Positions 1-7,699 of a stretch of DNA of 13,255 bases are shown piece after piece. The stretch is taken from contig CAKZNU010000173.1 of the NCBI GenBank assembly GCA_937132175.1, forward strand, positions 1 through 13,255, in the 5' to 3' direction. The position numbers were made by a program, and so were the translations under genes. Positions within the stretch are counted from its first letter, which is position 1; each line of letters begins with the position of its first letter. Under the pieces are notes generated by a model, which had not been told where the DNA came from, searched no databases, and saw only the letters and a list, made by a program, of their open reading frames with translations. Origin of the DNA: an uncultured euryarchaeote (GTDB taxonomy: Archaea > Nanohalarchaeota > Nanosalinia > Nanosalinales > Nanosalinaceae).

Positions 1-1024
1 GAGCTGATGGTACGGGGCCTTCCCCCCTAATGAAGCCCCCCGCATCTTCGGCCGGGTCGCCGGTCTCAGCGGTTTCCATAAGCTCTACAGCCCTCCCCAG
101 AAACCGTTTTCCGGAGCCGTAAAACCTTCCCCAGGGGTTCTCGGTCTCGGGTATTACCGCCCTGAATACGTTATCCGCTTCTATATCATCCTCCGGCAGC
201 CTGAAGACGTTTCTCCCCATCTCAGGTTCCAGGATCACCGAGTTGAATCCTGGCCGCAGCTCGATTTTTCTCTCTTCTCCGTTGAAGGAGGCATCAACCG
301 TGGTATTTGATGAAAGGAAGCTTCTTACCGTAAGACGTATCTCTTCAGGTTCTATCTCGGCGTCGGTGACTCCCCATCTGTTCGTTGTTTCGAAGTTTTT
401 CAGCTCTGAGATCCCTGTTGCCTGTATCAGTTTCTGAAGATCGGTTTCTCCCTCCGTCTGATCAAAGTCACTTATCGCTATCTTTCTGCCCTGGAAGTTC
501 CCGGAGAGACGTATTCCGGCAGCAAAGTTTGACTCTGTATCATATGTCTCTGTGCCTCTTACCGCGGCAAGAACCGTCTCCGGATCCGCATCTCTGAGTA
601 CGACCTCTGAGCTCTCACCTGTCTTGATCAAGGTGTTACTTGAGGCCAGCCTGCCGTCAAGGTACTCTGCGGCCTCTGCCATTCTTCCCTGCATGGATGC
701 GGAGACATCCAGTACCACTACGGCTTTTTCCGATCTCTCCTCGGTCTGTGTGAAAGGCTGTGCCGCTGCCACAGCGATACCTATGACGGCCAGTATCTGG
801 AGGAAGAGAACAAGGTTCTGGAAGAGCCTGCGGAAAGCACTCCTGAGCTTGGAGTCAGACTCCTGTGACCTGAAAAACATGAGTGACGGCATGACTTTCT
901 GTTCAGGCTCCGGCTTCACTAGGTAAAAGACTATCAAGGGTATAAGACCTGAGAGAAGCAGGAGACCTTCCGGAGTGGAGAGATGCTGCCTCAGCAGAGG
1001 TAAAACTGTCTCGATTGGTCTCAT
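1..1024 (-). CDS. BatA / von Willebrand factor A membrane protein (C-terminus beyond window)
   Basis: The minus frame stays open from an ATG at 1024 to the left edge, giving 341 residues; the rest lies outside. Residues 1-90 look like the BatA N-terminal domain: a hydrophobic helix at about 20-37, a PSLMFF segment (46-51) and a second helix at about 69-89. A vWA fold follows, with the metal-ion (MIDAS) motif DVSAS at 106-110 and a later ISDFD at 184-188. After about residue 220 comes a beta-rich, Ig-like stretch. Known for the family: Bat proteins sit beside MoxR ATPases and DUF58 proteins and are thought to act in envelope or chaperone complexes; no such partner is visible here. The gene follows the helicase by 43 bases on the same strand and has its own TATA-like box. 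The fold is well supported; the cellular role is not known. Confidence 0.85.
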   Translation of the reverse strand, partial: MRPIETVLPLLRQHLSTPEGLLLLSGLIPLIVFYLVKPEPEQKVMPSLMFFRSQESDSKLRSAFRRLFQNLVLFLQILAVIGIAVAAAQPFTQTEERSEKAVVVLDVSASMQGRMAEAAEYLDGRLASSNTLIKTGESSEVVLRDADPETVLAAVRGTETYDTESNFAAGIRLSGNFQGRKIAISDFDQTEGETDLQKLIQATGISELKNFETTNRWGVTDAEIEPEEIRLTVRSFLSSNTTVDASFNGEERKIELRPGFNSVILEPEMGRNVFRLPEDDIEADNVFRAVIPETENPWGRFYGSGKRFLGRAVELMETAETGDPAEDAGGFIRGEGPVPSA

Positions 1025-1050
1025 ACCTGTTACATAACTTGCTGGCAGAT

Positions 1051-1060
1051 GTTTTTAGGA
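1051..1060 (-). promoter_or_regulatory. TATA-like box of the BatA/vWA gene
   Basis: On the minus strand this reads TCCTAAAAAC, centred about 30 bases before the ATG at 1024, inside the 43-base gap after the helicase. No Shine-Dalgarno motif at a usual distance precedes the ATG, so a leaderless or nearly leaderless transcript is inferred. Confidence 0.5.
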
Positions 1061-1067
1061 CTCGGCG

Positions 1068-3755
1068 TCATTCAATTCTGTCCATAACCTGTTGGTGTAG
1101 CTCCTGAAGCCTCTCCTTTTTCTCCTCCATCTTGATAACATCACTTGACTCCTGCAGTATCAGGTTATGGCTGAACGGGGACGGAATATCAGTGTTCCTT
1201 ACCTCATAATCTATCTCACCGTCCGCAAGCCCGTCTACTACCTCTTCTGTGTGCTGGATGTCCATCGCGTCCTCCATGATCTCTCTGTACGTCTCATTGA
1301 TCATCGGGAAGTCCTCTCCGTGCTGGTTTCTGATCGCAGCCAGCAGGAAGTGGCCCTTCATCTGTTGCTGTCCAACGGTCTTGGATGATCCCTGATAGTT
1401 CCGGAGAATCATCAGTGAACGGCCCGCTACATGTCTGAACCTGCGTTTCATCAGCTCGGTTTTCCCTACCGCGTCTTTGAGCTCCTTCTCGAGATCAATG
1501 TTTACCAGCGCCTCCATCAGTTCGTCTATATTTACCGGCCGTCTTGGAGTCACCAGTACAAACCCGTTGTCGTCTATCACCATGCCTATGTTTTTACCGA
1601 TCTTTTCCTGCAGAATATTTGCCAGCACACGTGCGAGTGCGTCGTGTGTACGTCGGCCGTAGATAGTCTGGAAGATAAAGTTCTGTCTGTTCTCATCGTC
1701 GATGTACTTCTCGACAGTAATGTTTTCGTGGTCGGAGACATCTCCGGAGAAACGGTACTGCTCCGCAACATAGCTGTAGATTGCCTGGGCAGTGTTTTCA
1801 TCCAGGTAGTACTGGTGCATGATCCACTGGATTATATCGTCGTCTCCTGCACCCATCTCCATCTGTTTCCTGATCTCCTGTCTGAACCGTCCAATCTTCA
1901 GGCCGAGGTCATAAGATAGAGGCAGGCGTTCAGAGTACCAGCTCGGCACCGTAGGAGACTTCTGAGGCTTTGGGTCCACAAAAACCTTCATGCCCTTGGC
2001 GTAACGGAACTCATACGTCGAACCGCCCAGCGTGAAAATATCTCCCTTGGTGAGACGGTCCAGAAACTCCTCGTCAAGGCTGCCAACGTAGTTATCGTCG
2101 CCCTTTCTCGTGACGACGTCGTAGCCGGACTCATCCGGTATCGTCCCTATATTCGTCATATAGATTACACGCGTCATCTTTCCCGAACGTCCGAACAGGC
2201 CTTCTTCCTCATCTCTCCATATCTTTCTGTATACGTTTTGATCCTCAAGCTCGTACTCTCCGGCAAGGTATGTCAGTACGTTTTCGTACTGCTGGAGGGA
2301 CAGGTTCACGAAGTTGTGGCTCTTTCTCACGACGTTGAATGCGTGATCAATATCCCAGCGGTGGTTACAGGCCATCCCGACGATGTGCTGTGCCAGGACG
2401 TCGAGACAGTTCCTCGGTATCTGAATCTTATCCAGTTCGTCCTCTTTCGCACACTTTGAGAGCACGGAGCACTCGACGGCGTCGTCCCTGTCCGTAACGA
2501 TCATCTTTCCCTTTGCTTTCTCGCCGATCTGGTGTCCTGACCTTCCGATCCTCTGTATACCTCTCGCTACCCCTTTCGGTGAGCCAAGCTGAAGCACCAG
2601 GTCAACCGATCCGATGTCTACTCCGAGCTCGAGGGATGTTGATGTAACTCCGACACGCATGTTTCCCTTCTTGAGGTTTTCCTCGACTTCTAGCCTTTCT
2701 TCTCTGCTCATAGAGCCGTGGTGAGCTCCGATGTCGTCCTCGTAGAAGTCAGGATACCTCTCTTTGAGGTTGTTCACGACACGCTCCGTAGCGCTCCTCG
2801 TGTTCGTAAAGATTATGGTGGATTCGTGTTCCTCTATCAGGTTATGCATCTGGTCGTACATCGCCTCCCTGATCTCGTCTGCCGGTGTATGTATAAGATC
2901 GGAGACCGGTGAGATGGTCTCAAGATCGATCTCCTTTGAGGCCGATACATCAACAATCCTACAGCCTCTGGGTTCGTACTCCTCGCCCGGGATGACTTCG
3001 GCCGCGTCTCCGGTTTCCTGATCCTGGGTCTCTTTCTGTGTTGTTTCCTCTCCCGCCTCGTAACCACAGAGGTATCTTGCGATCTCGGTTATAGGTGCCT
3101 GGGTTGCAGAAAGTCCTATGCGTGTAAAGGAGCCGTTTGCCATATCCTCCATACGCTCCAGGGAAAGGGAGAGATGTACACCTCGCTTGTTCTCGGAGAG
3201 GGAGTGTATCTCATCGACTATACTGTACTTCACGTTTCTCATCGATTCCTTGAACTTGGGGGAGTCCAGAAGTATTCCGAGGGATTCAGGAGTTGTTATC
3301 ATGATATGGGGCGGATTCTCCCTCATCTCGCGTTTCTCGGCATCAGTAGTATCACCGGTCCTTACCATGCTCCGGACCTCAGGTACATCGTATCCCATCT
3401 CCTCGGCCTTTTCCTTTATTCCCTGAAGCGGGTCCTCTAGGTTACGCTCAATATCGTTGGAGAGAGCTCTCAGCGGAGAGATATATACCACGTAAACCTC
3501 GTCGTCAAGCTCACCGGATTCACCCATCGCAAAGAGCTCGTTCAGAGCAGAGAGAAACGCCGAAAGCGTTTTTCCTGAGCCTGTAGGGGCACAGATAAGT
3601 GAGTTTTCACCCTGATGAATCAGGTCAAAGCTGTATCTCTGTGGCTTACTCAGGCCAGGAAACTGGTCTCTGAACCACTCCTTGACGTAAGGTTCAAACT
3701 CCTCCGGAAGCTCATCGGATGCCTGTTCTTCCTGACAGAAATCTATATCCCCCAT
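1068..3755 (-). CDS. lhr: Lhr-like superfamily 2 ATP-dependent helicase
   Basis: This 895-residue protein has the full set of SF2 motifs: Walker A APTGSGKT (56-63), YISPLRAL (91-98), TTPESL (154-159), DEIH (181-184), SAT (216-218), a second RecA domain with FTNTR (316-320), TSLELGVDIG (373-382) and the arginine-finger motif QRIGRSGH (401-408). About 480 residues follow, matching the winged-helix and beta-barrel Lhr core, and the total fits archaeal Lhr proteins. The family translocates on single-stranded DNA and unwinds forks and RNA-DNA hybrids, with roles in repair or recombination; that is family knowledge. An acidic Gln/Glu/Thr-rich stretch (about 233-260) lies between the RecA domains, probably a surface loop. 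The ATG at 3755 fits a TATA-like box 25-28 bases upstream, and no Shine-Dalgarno motif is seen. The subgroup (Lhr1 or Lhr2) cannot be settled by eye. Confidence 0.95.
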   Translation of the reverse strand: MGDIDFCQEEQASDELPEEFEPYVKEWFRDQFPGLSKPQRYSFDLIHQGENSLICAPTGSGKTLSAFLSALNELFAMGESGELDDEVYVVYISPLRALSNDIERNLEDPLQGIKEKAEEMGYDVPEVRSMVRTGDTTDAEKREMRENPPHIMITTPESLGILLDSPKFKESMRNVKYSIVDEIHSLSENKRGVHLSLSLERMEDMANGSFTRIGLSATQAPITEIARYLCGYEAGEETTQKETQDQETGDAAEVIPGEEYEPRGCRIVDVSASKEIDLETISPVSDLIHTPADEIREAMYDQMHNLIEEHESTIIFTNTRSATERVVNNLKERYPDFYEDDIGAHHGSMSREERLEVEENLKKGNMRVGVTSTSLELGVDIGSVDLVLQLGSPKGVARGIQRIGRSGHQIGEKAKGKMIVTDRDDAVECSVLSKCAKEDELDKIQIPRNCLDVLAQHIVGMACNHRWDIDHAFNVVRKSHNFVNLSLQQYENVLTYLAGEYELEDQNVYRKIWRDEEEGLFGRSGKMTRVIYMTNIGTIPDESGYDVVTRKGDDNYVGSLDEEFLDRLTKGDIFTLGGSTYEFRYAKGMKVFVDPKPQKSPTVPSWYSERLPLSYDLGLKIGRFRQEIRKQMEMGAGDDDIIQWIMHQYYLDENTAQAIYSYVAEQYRFSGDVSDHENITVEKYIDDENRQNFIFQTIYGRRTHDALARVLANILQEKIGKNIGMVIDDNGFVLVTPRRPVNIDELMEALVNIDLEKELKDAVGKTELMKRRFRHVAGRSLMILRNYQGSSKTVGQQQMKGHFLLAAIRNQHGEDFPMINETYREIMEDAMDIQHTEEVVDGLADGEIDYEVRNTDIPSPFSHNLILQESSDVIKMEEKKERLQELHQQVMDRIE

Positions 3756-3769
3756 GACTCTATTGAGTC
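3756..3769. repeat. Inverted repeat at the helicase start (GACTC-N4-GAGTC)
   Basis: The perfect 5-base arms GACTC and GAGTC with a TATT spacer lie directly before the helicase ATG, between it and the TATA-like box. This is where a repressor operator could sit. Five-base arms can arise by chance, so a regulatory role is only a suggestion. Confidence 0.35.
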
Positions 3770-3772
3770 TCG

Positions 3773-3782
3773 AAAAAGTTAA
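3773..3782 (-). promoter_or_regulatory. lhr: TATA-like box of the helicase gene, overlapping the upstream stop codon
   Basis: The minus strand reads TTAACTTTTT, centred about 23-27 bases before the helicase ATG. The TAA in it (3781-3779) is also the stop codon of the membrane-protein gene upstream, so the helicase promoter lies partly inside that gene's end. Confidence 0.5.
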
Positions 3783-4612
3783 GTGCTATCTTGAGGGGAT
3801 GATCCCGGTTCCAGAAGACGCCTGAGGGGTAAGGAAGCTAGCACAACGGAGACTCCAACAAGAGGATGTAAGCCGTAGAGAAAGACTCCGGAGGCCGGAA
3901 CCACCAGCAGAAAGCTTTTGGGAGTGATGTAACCGGTGATCAGTTCACGGGTCACCTCCCTGCGGGACGGCCTATCCAGAGAAGAGTTCACTGACGAGGA
4001 TACCGACTTCAGGATCTTTCTCTCCGAGGCATCGAAAGCTTGAGATACTGCCTCAAGCTCTCCTGGATCAAGCTCCCCGGCAGCTCTCATCGTAACGTTG
4101 TCTTCTGCAGCATCCAGGGTTCTGGAGGCTATGAGCCTAGAGAGAGCCCTTACCTGGTCATGTGTATCTCCTGTATCCGGCTTCGGCCCAACCTGGCTCA
4201 GAACATCCACGGCAGCATCTTCTACGTCCCCGAGATCATCGCTGTAACCAACGTAGAGACCGGAGCCTGCTACGATGCCTGTAATCAAAAGAGGTATCAC
4301 TACGGATCTGTAAGTATCCATATACCCTGTGCCGTCCGAGAACGTAGCTACACCTAGATTAAGCACAAACACGGATGCACAGACGACCAGGCTCACCCTA
4401 GGCAACAGGGCCATGAAAATAACTAGACCCGAGAGAAGTATCTCACGCGGTACTGCATCCGGGCAGCTGAGAGAGCTTACCGCAAGCAGAGTCGATATCG
4501 AAGCCACAGAGAGAACCATCGAGGCCAGACCTCCCAGAAGCTCCAGAGAGGTTACAGCTATCGCCGGAAGAGCTATCTGTGAGATCAGAAAGGTCAGCCT
4601 CGTTTTATCCAT
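3779..4612 (-). CDS. Unrecognised multi-pass membrane protein
   Basis: I do not recognise this family. From the chosen start it has 277 residues. The N-terminal half is hydrophobic, with helices at about 8-47 (probably two), 57-90 (one or two) and 103-122. A soluble, largely helical region rich in Asp, Glu, Ser and Arg follows (about 123-232), then a hydrophobic hairpin (about 233-262). The frame extends to an ATG at 4654. The start at 4612 is preferred because TATTTTAT lies 26-27 bases before it, and that box would otherwise be inside the coding region. It is divergent from the MscS channel gene and 23 bases upstream of the helicase. The layout (membrane block, soluble helical domain, membrane hairpin) suggests a structural or sensory membrane protein, but no catalytic motif is visible. 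Confidence 0.75.
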   Translation of the reverse strand: MDKTRLTFLISQIALPAIAVTSLELLGGLASMVLSVASISTLLAVSSLSCPDAVPREILLSGLVIFMALLPRVSLVVCASVFVLNLGVATFSDGTGYMDTYRSVVIPLLITGIVAGSGLYVGYSDDLGDVEDAAVDVLSQVGPKPDTGDTHDQVRALSRLIASRTLDAAEDNVTMRAAGELDPGELEAVSQAFDASERKILKSVSSSVNSSLDRPSRREVTRELITGYITPKSFLLVVPASGVFLYGLHPLVGVSVVLASLPLRRLLEPGSSPQDST

Positions 4613-4692
4613 GTAAAGCAATCGGTCCGTATGGATAAAATAGGTGCGGATCATCGAGAAGTAAAGTTAAGTTCTTTACCCTGCAAGTAAAG
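4613..4692. promoter_or_regulatory. GTAAAG motif cluster between divergent genes
   Basis: Four copies of GTAAAG lie between the divergent membrane-protein and mscS genes: plus orientation at 4613-4618, 4661-4666 and 4687-4692, reverse orientation (CTTTAC) at 4674-4679. The middle pair forms a perfect inverted repeat with a 7-base spacer. AAGTAAAG is also repeated 26 bases apart (4659 and 4685). The cluster may be an operator or shared promoter elements. No clear TATA box stands 26 bases before mscS, so its core promoter probably lies within this cluster. Confidence 0.4.
4634..4642 (-). promoter_or_regulatory. TATA-like box setting the start at 4612
   Basis: The minus strand reads TATTTTATC, centred 26-27 bases before the ATG at 4612, the spacing expected for a leaderless archaeal transcript. 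It decides between this start and the longer one at 4654. Confidence 0.6.
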
Positions 4693-4696
4693 ACGT

Positions 4697-5533
4697 ATGG
4701 TATTTGAGCAACTGGACGTAGCTGCCCTTAAGTCGTTCATTCAACCTGGAAAGATACTCATGGCCGTGGCTCTAGTAGGCGCCGGCATAATACTGAACCG
4801 CATATCCAACGTCGCGGTCAGCAGGCTGGCGGATACACACGGCCTTGACCGACATGCTTCCGAGACGTCGAAGACGCTTACGGCTTACCTGGTATACTCC
4901 TTCACGCTGGTAGCGGTACTGGGATCGCTTGGTGTGCCTCTAAGTGCTCTCAGCACTGTTGTCGGGCTGCTGGGGCTGGGCATCTCCTTCGCCCTGAAGG
5001 ATGTAATATCTAACTTCATATCAGGTATCCTGCTGATGATCTACCGGCCTGTAGAGATAGGTGACCAGATACAGGTATCCGGAGAGAAAGGCCGTGTACA
5101 GGACATAAAGACACGTTCCACGGATATAAAGACGTTTGACGGCAGGAAGGTTATCATCCCGAACTCCGATCTCTACGACAGCAAGGTCATAAACATGGAC
5201 GCATACGATTCCAGGAGGTTTGAGGTCAGGGTAGGAGTGGGATACGACGACGATGTAGAGAAGGCTCGTGAGGCTGCCATGGACGTTCTGGAAAACGCAG
5301 ATACTGTCAATGACGATCCAGATCCACAGGTTCTTGTAGAGGAGCTTGGAGGCTCGTCTGTAAATCTAAGGCTGAGAGGCTGGACATCTACAGGGAAGGC
5401 ATCACAGCTACAGGGAATCTCAGAGGTTACAGAGAAGATAAAGAAAAGGTACGATGAGGAAGGCATCGATATACCTTACCCGATCAGAACGGTTCAGATG
5501 GACGGAGAAGAGGAGTCTGTGAACCGTGAGTAG
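4697..5533 (+). CDS. mscS: MscS-family small-conductance mechanosensitive channel
   Basis: This 278-residue protein is close to the size of E. coli MscS. Three membrane helices are visible: about 19-35, 62-80 and 84-115. The third is the pore helix, rich in Gly and Ala (GLLGLGISFALKD, 90-102), followed by ISNFISGILL. The MscS beta domain comes next, with RPVEIGDQI (117-125) and a conserved IIPNSDLY (153-160), then the C-terminal alpha/beta domain with VGVGYDDD. Known for the family: it opens under membrane tension to release solutes during hypo-osmotic shock, a sensible function for a halophile. The ATG at 4697 has no Shine-Dalgarno motif. The last 40 bases overlap the end of the convergent PH-domain gene. 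Family assignment is firm; ion preference and gating cannot be read from sequence. Confidence 0.95.
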   Translation: MVFEQLDVAALKSFIQPGKILMAVALVGAGIILNRISNVAVSRLADTHGLDRHASETSKTLTAYLVYSFTLVAVLGSLGVPLSALSTVVGLLGLGISFALKDVISNFISGILLMIYRPVEIGDQIQVSGEKGRVQDIKTRSTDIKTFDGRKVIIPNSDLYDSKVINMDAYDSRRFEVRVGVGYDDDVEKAREAAMDVLENADTVNDDPDPQVLVEELGGSSVNLRLRGWTSTGKASQLQGISEVTEKIKKRYDEEGIDIPYPIRTVQMDGEEESVNRE

Positions 5534-6900
5534 ACCTCTTCACGGAGGGGTCTGAGAGCCTCTCCATCTACGTCCACAGCTCTCGGGTTTCTGCTGAAGG
5601 CTCCAAGACCTGCTATATCCAGCTCCAGAGAACCTGTTCCAAGATATCTCTGCAGTATGGAACGGGACTCAACGATGTTCTGGATACGGAAGTAAGGAGC
5701 TATTGTTGTCTTCTGTGACCAGAAGCCGTTTCTGGCCGCAAACACCTTTTCATCGTATCCGTATCCTTTACTTCTGTACTTGACGTATGCTGCAGCTGCG
5801 GAGACTGCTGTACCAAGAATCAGAAAGACTGCGGCCGCTGCCAGGGAGGTAGCTATCAGTACAGCAGGAGCGCCTATTACAGACAGGAACTCGTATCTGA
5901 GGAAGTACCTCCTGGCTGCCTGCGGAGAAACCTCCTGTATCTCCGGTACCTGGAAGCCCTCCATATTGGACGCATAATCCAGAATGTTTTCCCTGGTATC
6001 AAGAGGTATAGCAGCCTCGGATCCAAGCTTTGCCTGTTGCTGACCTGCGTATCCGGCCGTATCGATCTCAAGAGTGGCGACACCTATCATGCGTTTCAAA
6101 AGGTTCTCCGAGATACATACATCCTGTGCCTTCTCCAGCGGTATAGTCCCCTCCTTCCTGTTCAGGAGTCCTCTCTCGTACTTCAGCCTGTCTCCGGTCT
6201 GCCAGAGCCTGAAGCCGTAGTACTTCTCTATGTTTCTCAGGAAGTTAAACGAAACTGCTGCCCCGAGAAGCAGAAAGGCAAGGAGACCTGCGAGGCCAGA
6301 ACTCAGTGCAATGCCGTCCAGTACGTTCTGTACGCCCCAGCCCGCTGCCGTCGCTGCAGTACCTGCCAGAAACAGTGTAGATGAATCCACCGAGATAAGT
6401 GAATGAAGCACGAGGTTCTTCCTAGACATAACGTAGTCATACTCCCTGATGTCCTGCCCGCTTTCCTGCTGTTTCTCTTTGTCGGTGTCTGGGCCCTCAA
6501 TATGTGATCTCAGGTTCTCTGCATCCTCTTTTTCGAGATACTTCAGGTTTCCCTCGGTTTCGCCGGCTCCGGCAGTCTCTATACCTACCTCGGTTACACC
6601 CACGATCCTCTGTACAACGTTGGTTCTGAGATCAATATTCTGTATCCTACTTAGAGGTATCTCTCTTTCCTGTCTCCTCAATACACCTTTCGTAATCCTG
6701 AGCTTGCGGTCCTCAAGATAGTAGTCGTACCTCCGCCACACGATGTACTCCCAGAGTACGGCAAGAAGGAAGGCAGCTGTAACAAGAACTCCGAAGATTA
6801 CCGGGCCGGGGACAGATGTACCTGAAAACAGGGTTATCGCGAGGAATCCTCCGGCCTTTCCCAGAGCCCTGAAAAATATGCCTTTCTTCGAAAGCTTCAT
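5494..6900 (-). CDS. Triple bacterial-PH-domain membrane protein, YdbT-like (DUF304)
   Basis: The protein has 468 residues in three repeats, each a hydrophobic hairpin followed by a bPH2 (DUF304) domain. Membrane blocks are at about 18-52, 172-216 and 335-372; PH-like domains at about 55-135, 225-300 and 375-455. The repeat signature is an RxGLLxR-like turn, a hydrophobic strand with RIQNI or KAQDV (RIQNID 85-90; EKAQDV 256-261; FRIQNI 404-409), then a leucine/arginine-rich QRxxG segment and a strand ending in xxIxTAG or LDIAG. The start overlaps the upstream gene's stop in ATGA, so the two are one operon and probably translationally coupled. In Bacillus subtilis the ydbS-ydbT pair belongs to the SigW envelope-stress regulon and is linked to resistance against antimicrobial compounds from other bacilli; carrying that role over to an archaeon is speculative. 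The 3' end overlaps mscS by 40 bases. Confidence 0.9.
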   Translation of the reverse strand: MKLSKKGIFFRALGKAGGFLAITLFSGTSVPGPVIFGVLVTAAFLLAVLWEYIVWRRYDYYLEDRKLRITKGVLRRQEREIPLSRIQNIDLRTNVVQRIVGVTEVGIETAGAGETEGNLKYLEKEDAENLRSHIEGPDTDKEKQQESGQDIREYDYVMSRKNLVLHSLISVDSSTLFLAGTAATAAGWGVQNVLDGIALSSGLAGLLAFLLLGAAVSFNFLRNIEKYYGFRLWQTGDRLKYERGLLNRKEGTIPLEKAQDVCISENLLKRMIGVATLEIDTAGYAGQQQAKLGSEAAIPLDTRENILDYASNMEGFQVPEIQEVSPQAARRYFLRYEFLSVIGAPAVLIATSLAAAAVFLILGTAVSAAAAYVKYRSKGYGYDEKVFAARNGFWSQKTTIAPYFRIQNIVESRSILQRYLGTGSLELDIAGLGAFSRNPRAVDVDGEALRPLREEVYSRFTDSSSPSI

Positions 6901-7349
6901 ACAGCATCCCTGTCATCGCTTTCTACGGCAAAGTCCCTGAGCTTTTCCTGTATCTCAGCAGCGTCCTCCGGGAACAGACCTTTAATTGATACATCCGAGC
7001 CACGTGACCCTGCGGTAAAGACCACGACACGGGAGATACCGAATATCCTCTCCAGAGGTCCTTTCTGGGTATCAACGTTCTGTATCCTGACATAAGGCAC
7101 CATTGTCGTGACCTTCGTTATCACCCCACGTTCAAGATAGACGTGGTTGTCCCTGACCTCAAACGACCAGGATCTGTACAGCAGATGGGTATAAACTGTT
7201 CCCAGCAAGAACAAGACGGCTGGCAGCGACAGAACCAGCGCCGAATCAAGGACCGCGGAGACGGGAACGGAAACAGCAGCAGTTACAAGGGTTACGAGCA
7301 ACACTATTGACATCCAGAAGTACTCGAGCCGTCTCTCGGGAGATCTCAT
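6897..7349 (-). CDS. Single bacterial-PH-domain membrane protein, YdbS-like (DUF304)
   Basis: This 150-residue protein has two hydrophobic helices (about 12-30 and 36-56) followed by one bPH2 domain (about 60-138). The family pattern is clear in VPYVRIQNVDTQ (84-95), PLERIFGI (98-105) and VFTAGS. It is the first gene of a two-gene operon: its TGA overlaps the ATG of the triple-PH gene. The pairing of a short and a long DUF304 protein matches the bacterial ydbS-ydbT arrangement, and the two proteins probably assemble in the membrane. The start is supported by a TATA-like box 26 bases upstream and no Shine-Dalgarno motif. Biochemical function is unknown. Confidence 0.9.
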   Translation of the reverse strand: MRSPERRLEYFWMSIVLLVTLVTAAVSVPVSAVLDSALVLSLPAVLFLLGTVYTHLLYRSWSFEVRDNHVYLERGVITKVTTMVPYVRIQNVDTQKGPLERIFGISRVVVFTAGSRGSDVSIKGLFPEDAAEIQEKLRDFAVESDDRDAV

Positions 7350-7370
7350 GTCTTGGGATACGCTGGGAAG

Positions 7371-7380
7371 ATTAAAAAAC
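7371..7380 (-). promoter_or_regulatory. TATA-like box of the PH-domain operon
   Basis: The minus strand reads GTTTTTTAAT, centred 26-27 bases before the ATG at 7349, in the 41-base gap after the SWIM gene. It is one of the clearest promoters in the window. Confidence 0.6.
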
Positions 7381-7390
7381 TTGTCTGGAC

Positions 7391-7663
7391 TCAGTACCTA
7401 TCGTTTTCCACACCTATGCCTGCGAGATAGAGATGTGCCGCAAGCTGGTGGGAACAGTTCTCTCCCTGGAAAGGACACGGACAGAAGCTCTCTCCTGAGT
7501 CAATGTCAACGCCGACGGTGTACTCGCCCGTAGATCCCTCCACAAGAAACTGGTACCTGTCCTCAGACTCCAGAACAGGGGATATCTTGTCCTCATCTAT
7601 GATTCTTCGGGCCTTTCCCCACTTGTGCAGATTCTCTCTTTCCTCCCTCTCAATATCCGGCAT
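7391..7663 (-). CDS. Small SWIM-type zinc-finger protein
   Basis: This 90-residue protein carries a SWIM zinc finger near its C-terminus: CPCPFQGENCSHQLA (62-76), with the ligand pattern C-x-C-x6-C-x-H (Cys62, Cys64, Cys71, His73). The N-terminal 20 residues are charged and probably helical; about 25-57 looks like beta strands leading into the finger, as usual for SWIM domains. The family binds DNA or proteins and is found in SWI2/SNF2 ATPases, MuDR transposases and stand-alone archaeal proteins. No ATPase or transposase partner is next door, so this is a stand-alone form; a nucleic-acid-binding or adaptor role is inference. A TATA-like box lies 27 bases before the ATG. Confidence 0.85.
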   Translation of the reverse strand: MPDIEREERENLHKWGKARRIIDEDKISPVLESEDRYQFLVEGSTGEYTVGVDIDSGESFCPCPFQGENCSHQLAAHLYLAGIGVENDRY

Positions 7664-7670
7664 GTTTGAT

Positions 7671-7695
7671 GTGTTAGTAGAAACAGCTTTAACAC
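7671..7695. repeat. Inverted repeat around the SWIM gene promoter
   Basis: GTGTTA (7671-7676) and TAACAC (7690-7695) are perfect 6-base inverted arms 13 bases apart. The right arm overlaps the TATA-like box and the left arm lies just upstream of the start codon. Possibly an operator, possibly chance. Confidence 0.25.
7686..7693 (-). promoter_or_regulatory. TATA-like box of the SWIM gene
   Basis: The minus strand reads GTTAAAGC, centred 26-27 bases before the ATG at 7663. No Shine-Dalgarno motif is present, so leaderless translation is inferred. Confidence 0.5.
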
Positions 7696-7699
7696 TAGC

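Noticed and set aside
552..926. Plus-strand frame of 124 codons in the left part
   Set aside because: Antisense to the BatA/vWA gene, whose MIDAS motif and membrane helices are on the minus strand.
1431..1919. Plus-strand frame of 162 codons inside the helicase gene
   Set aside because: Antisense to a conserved Lhr core region; the composition is that of a shadow frame and it has no homolog-like motif.
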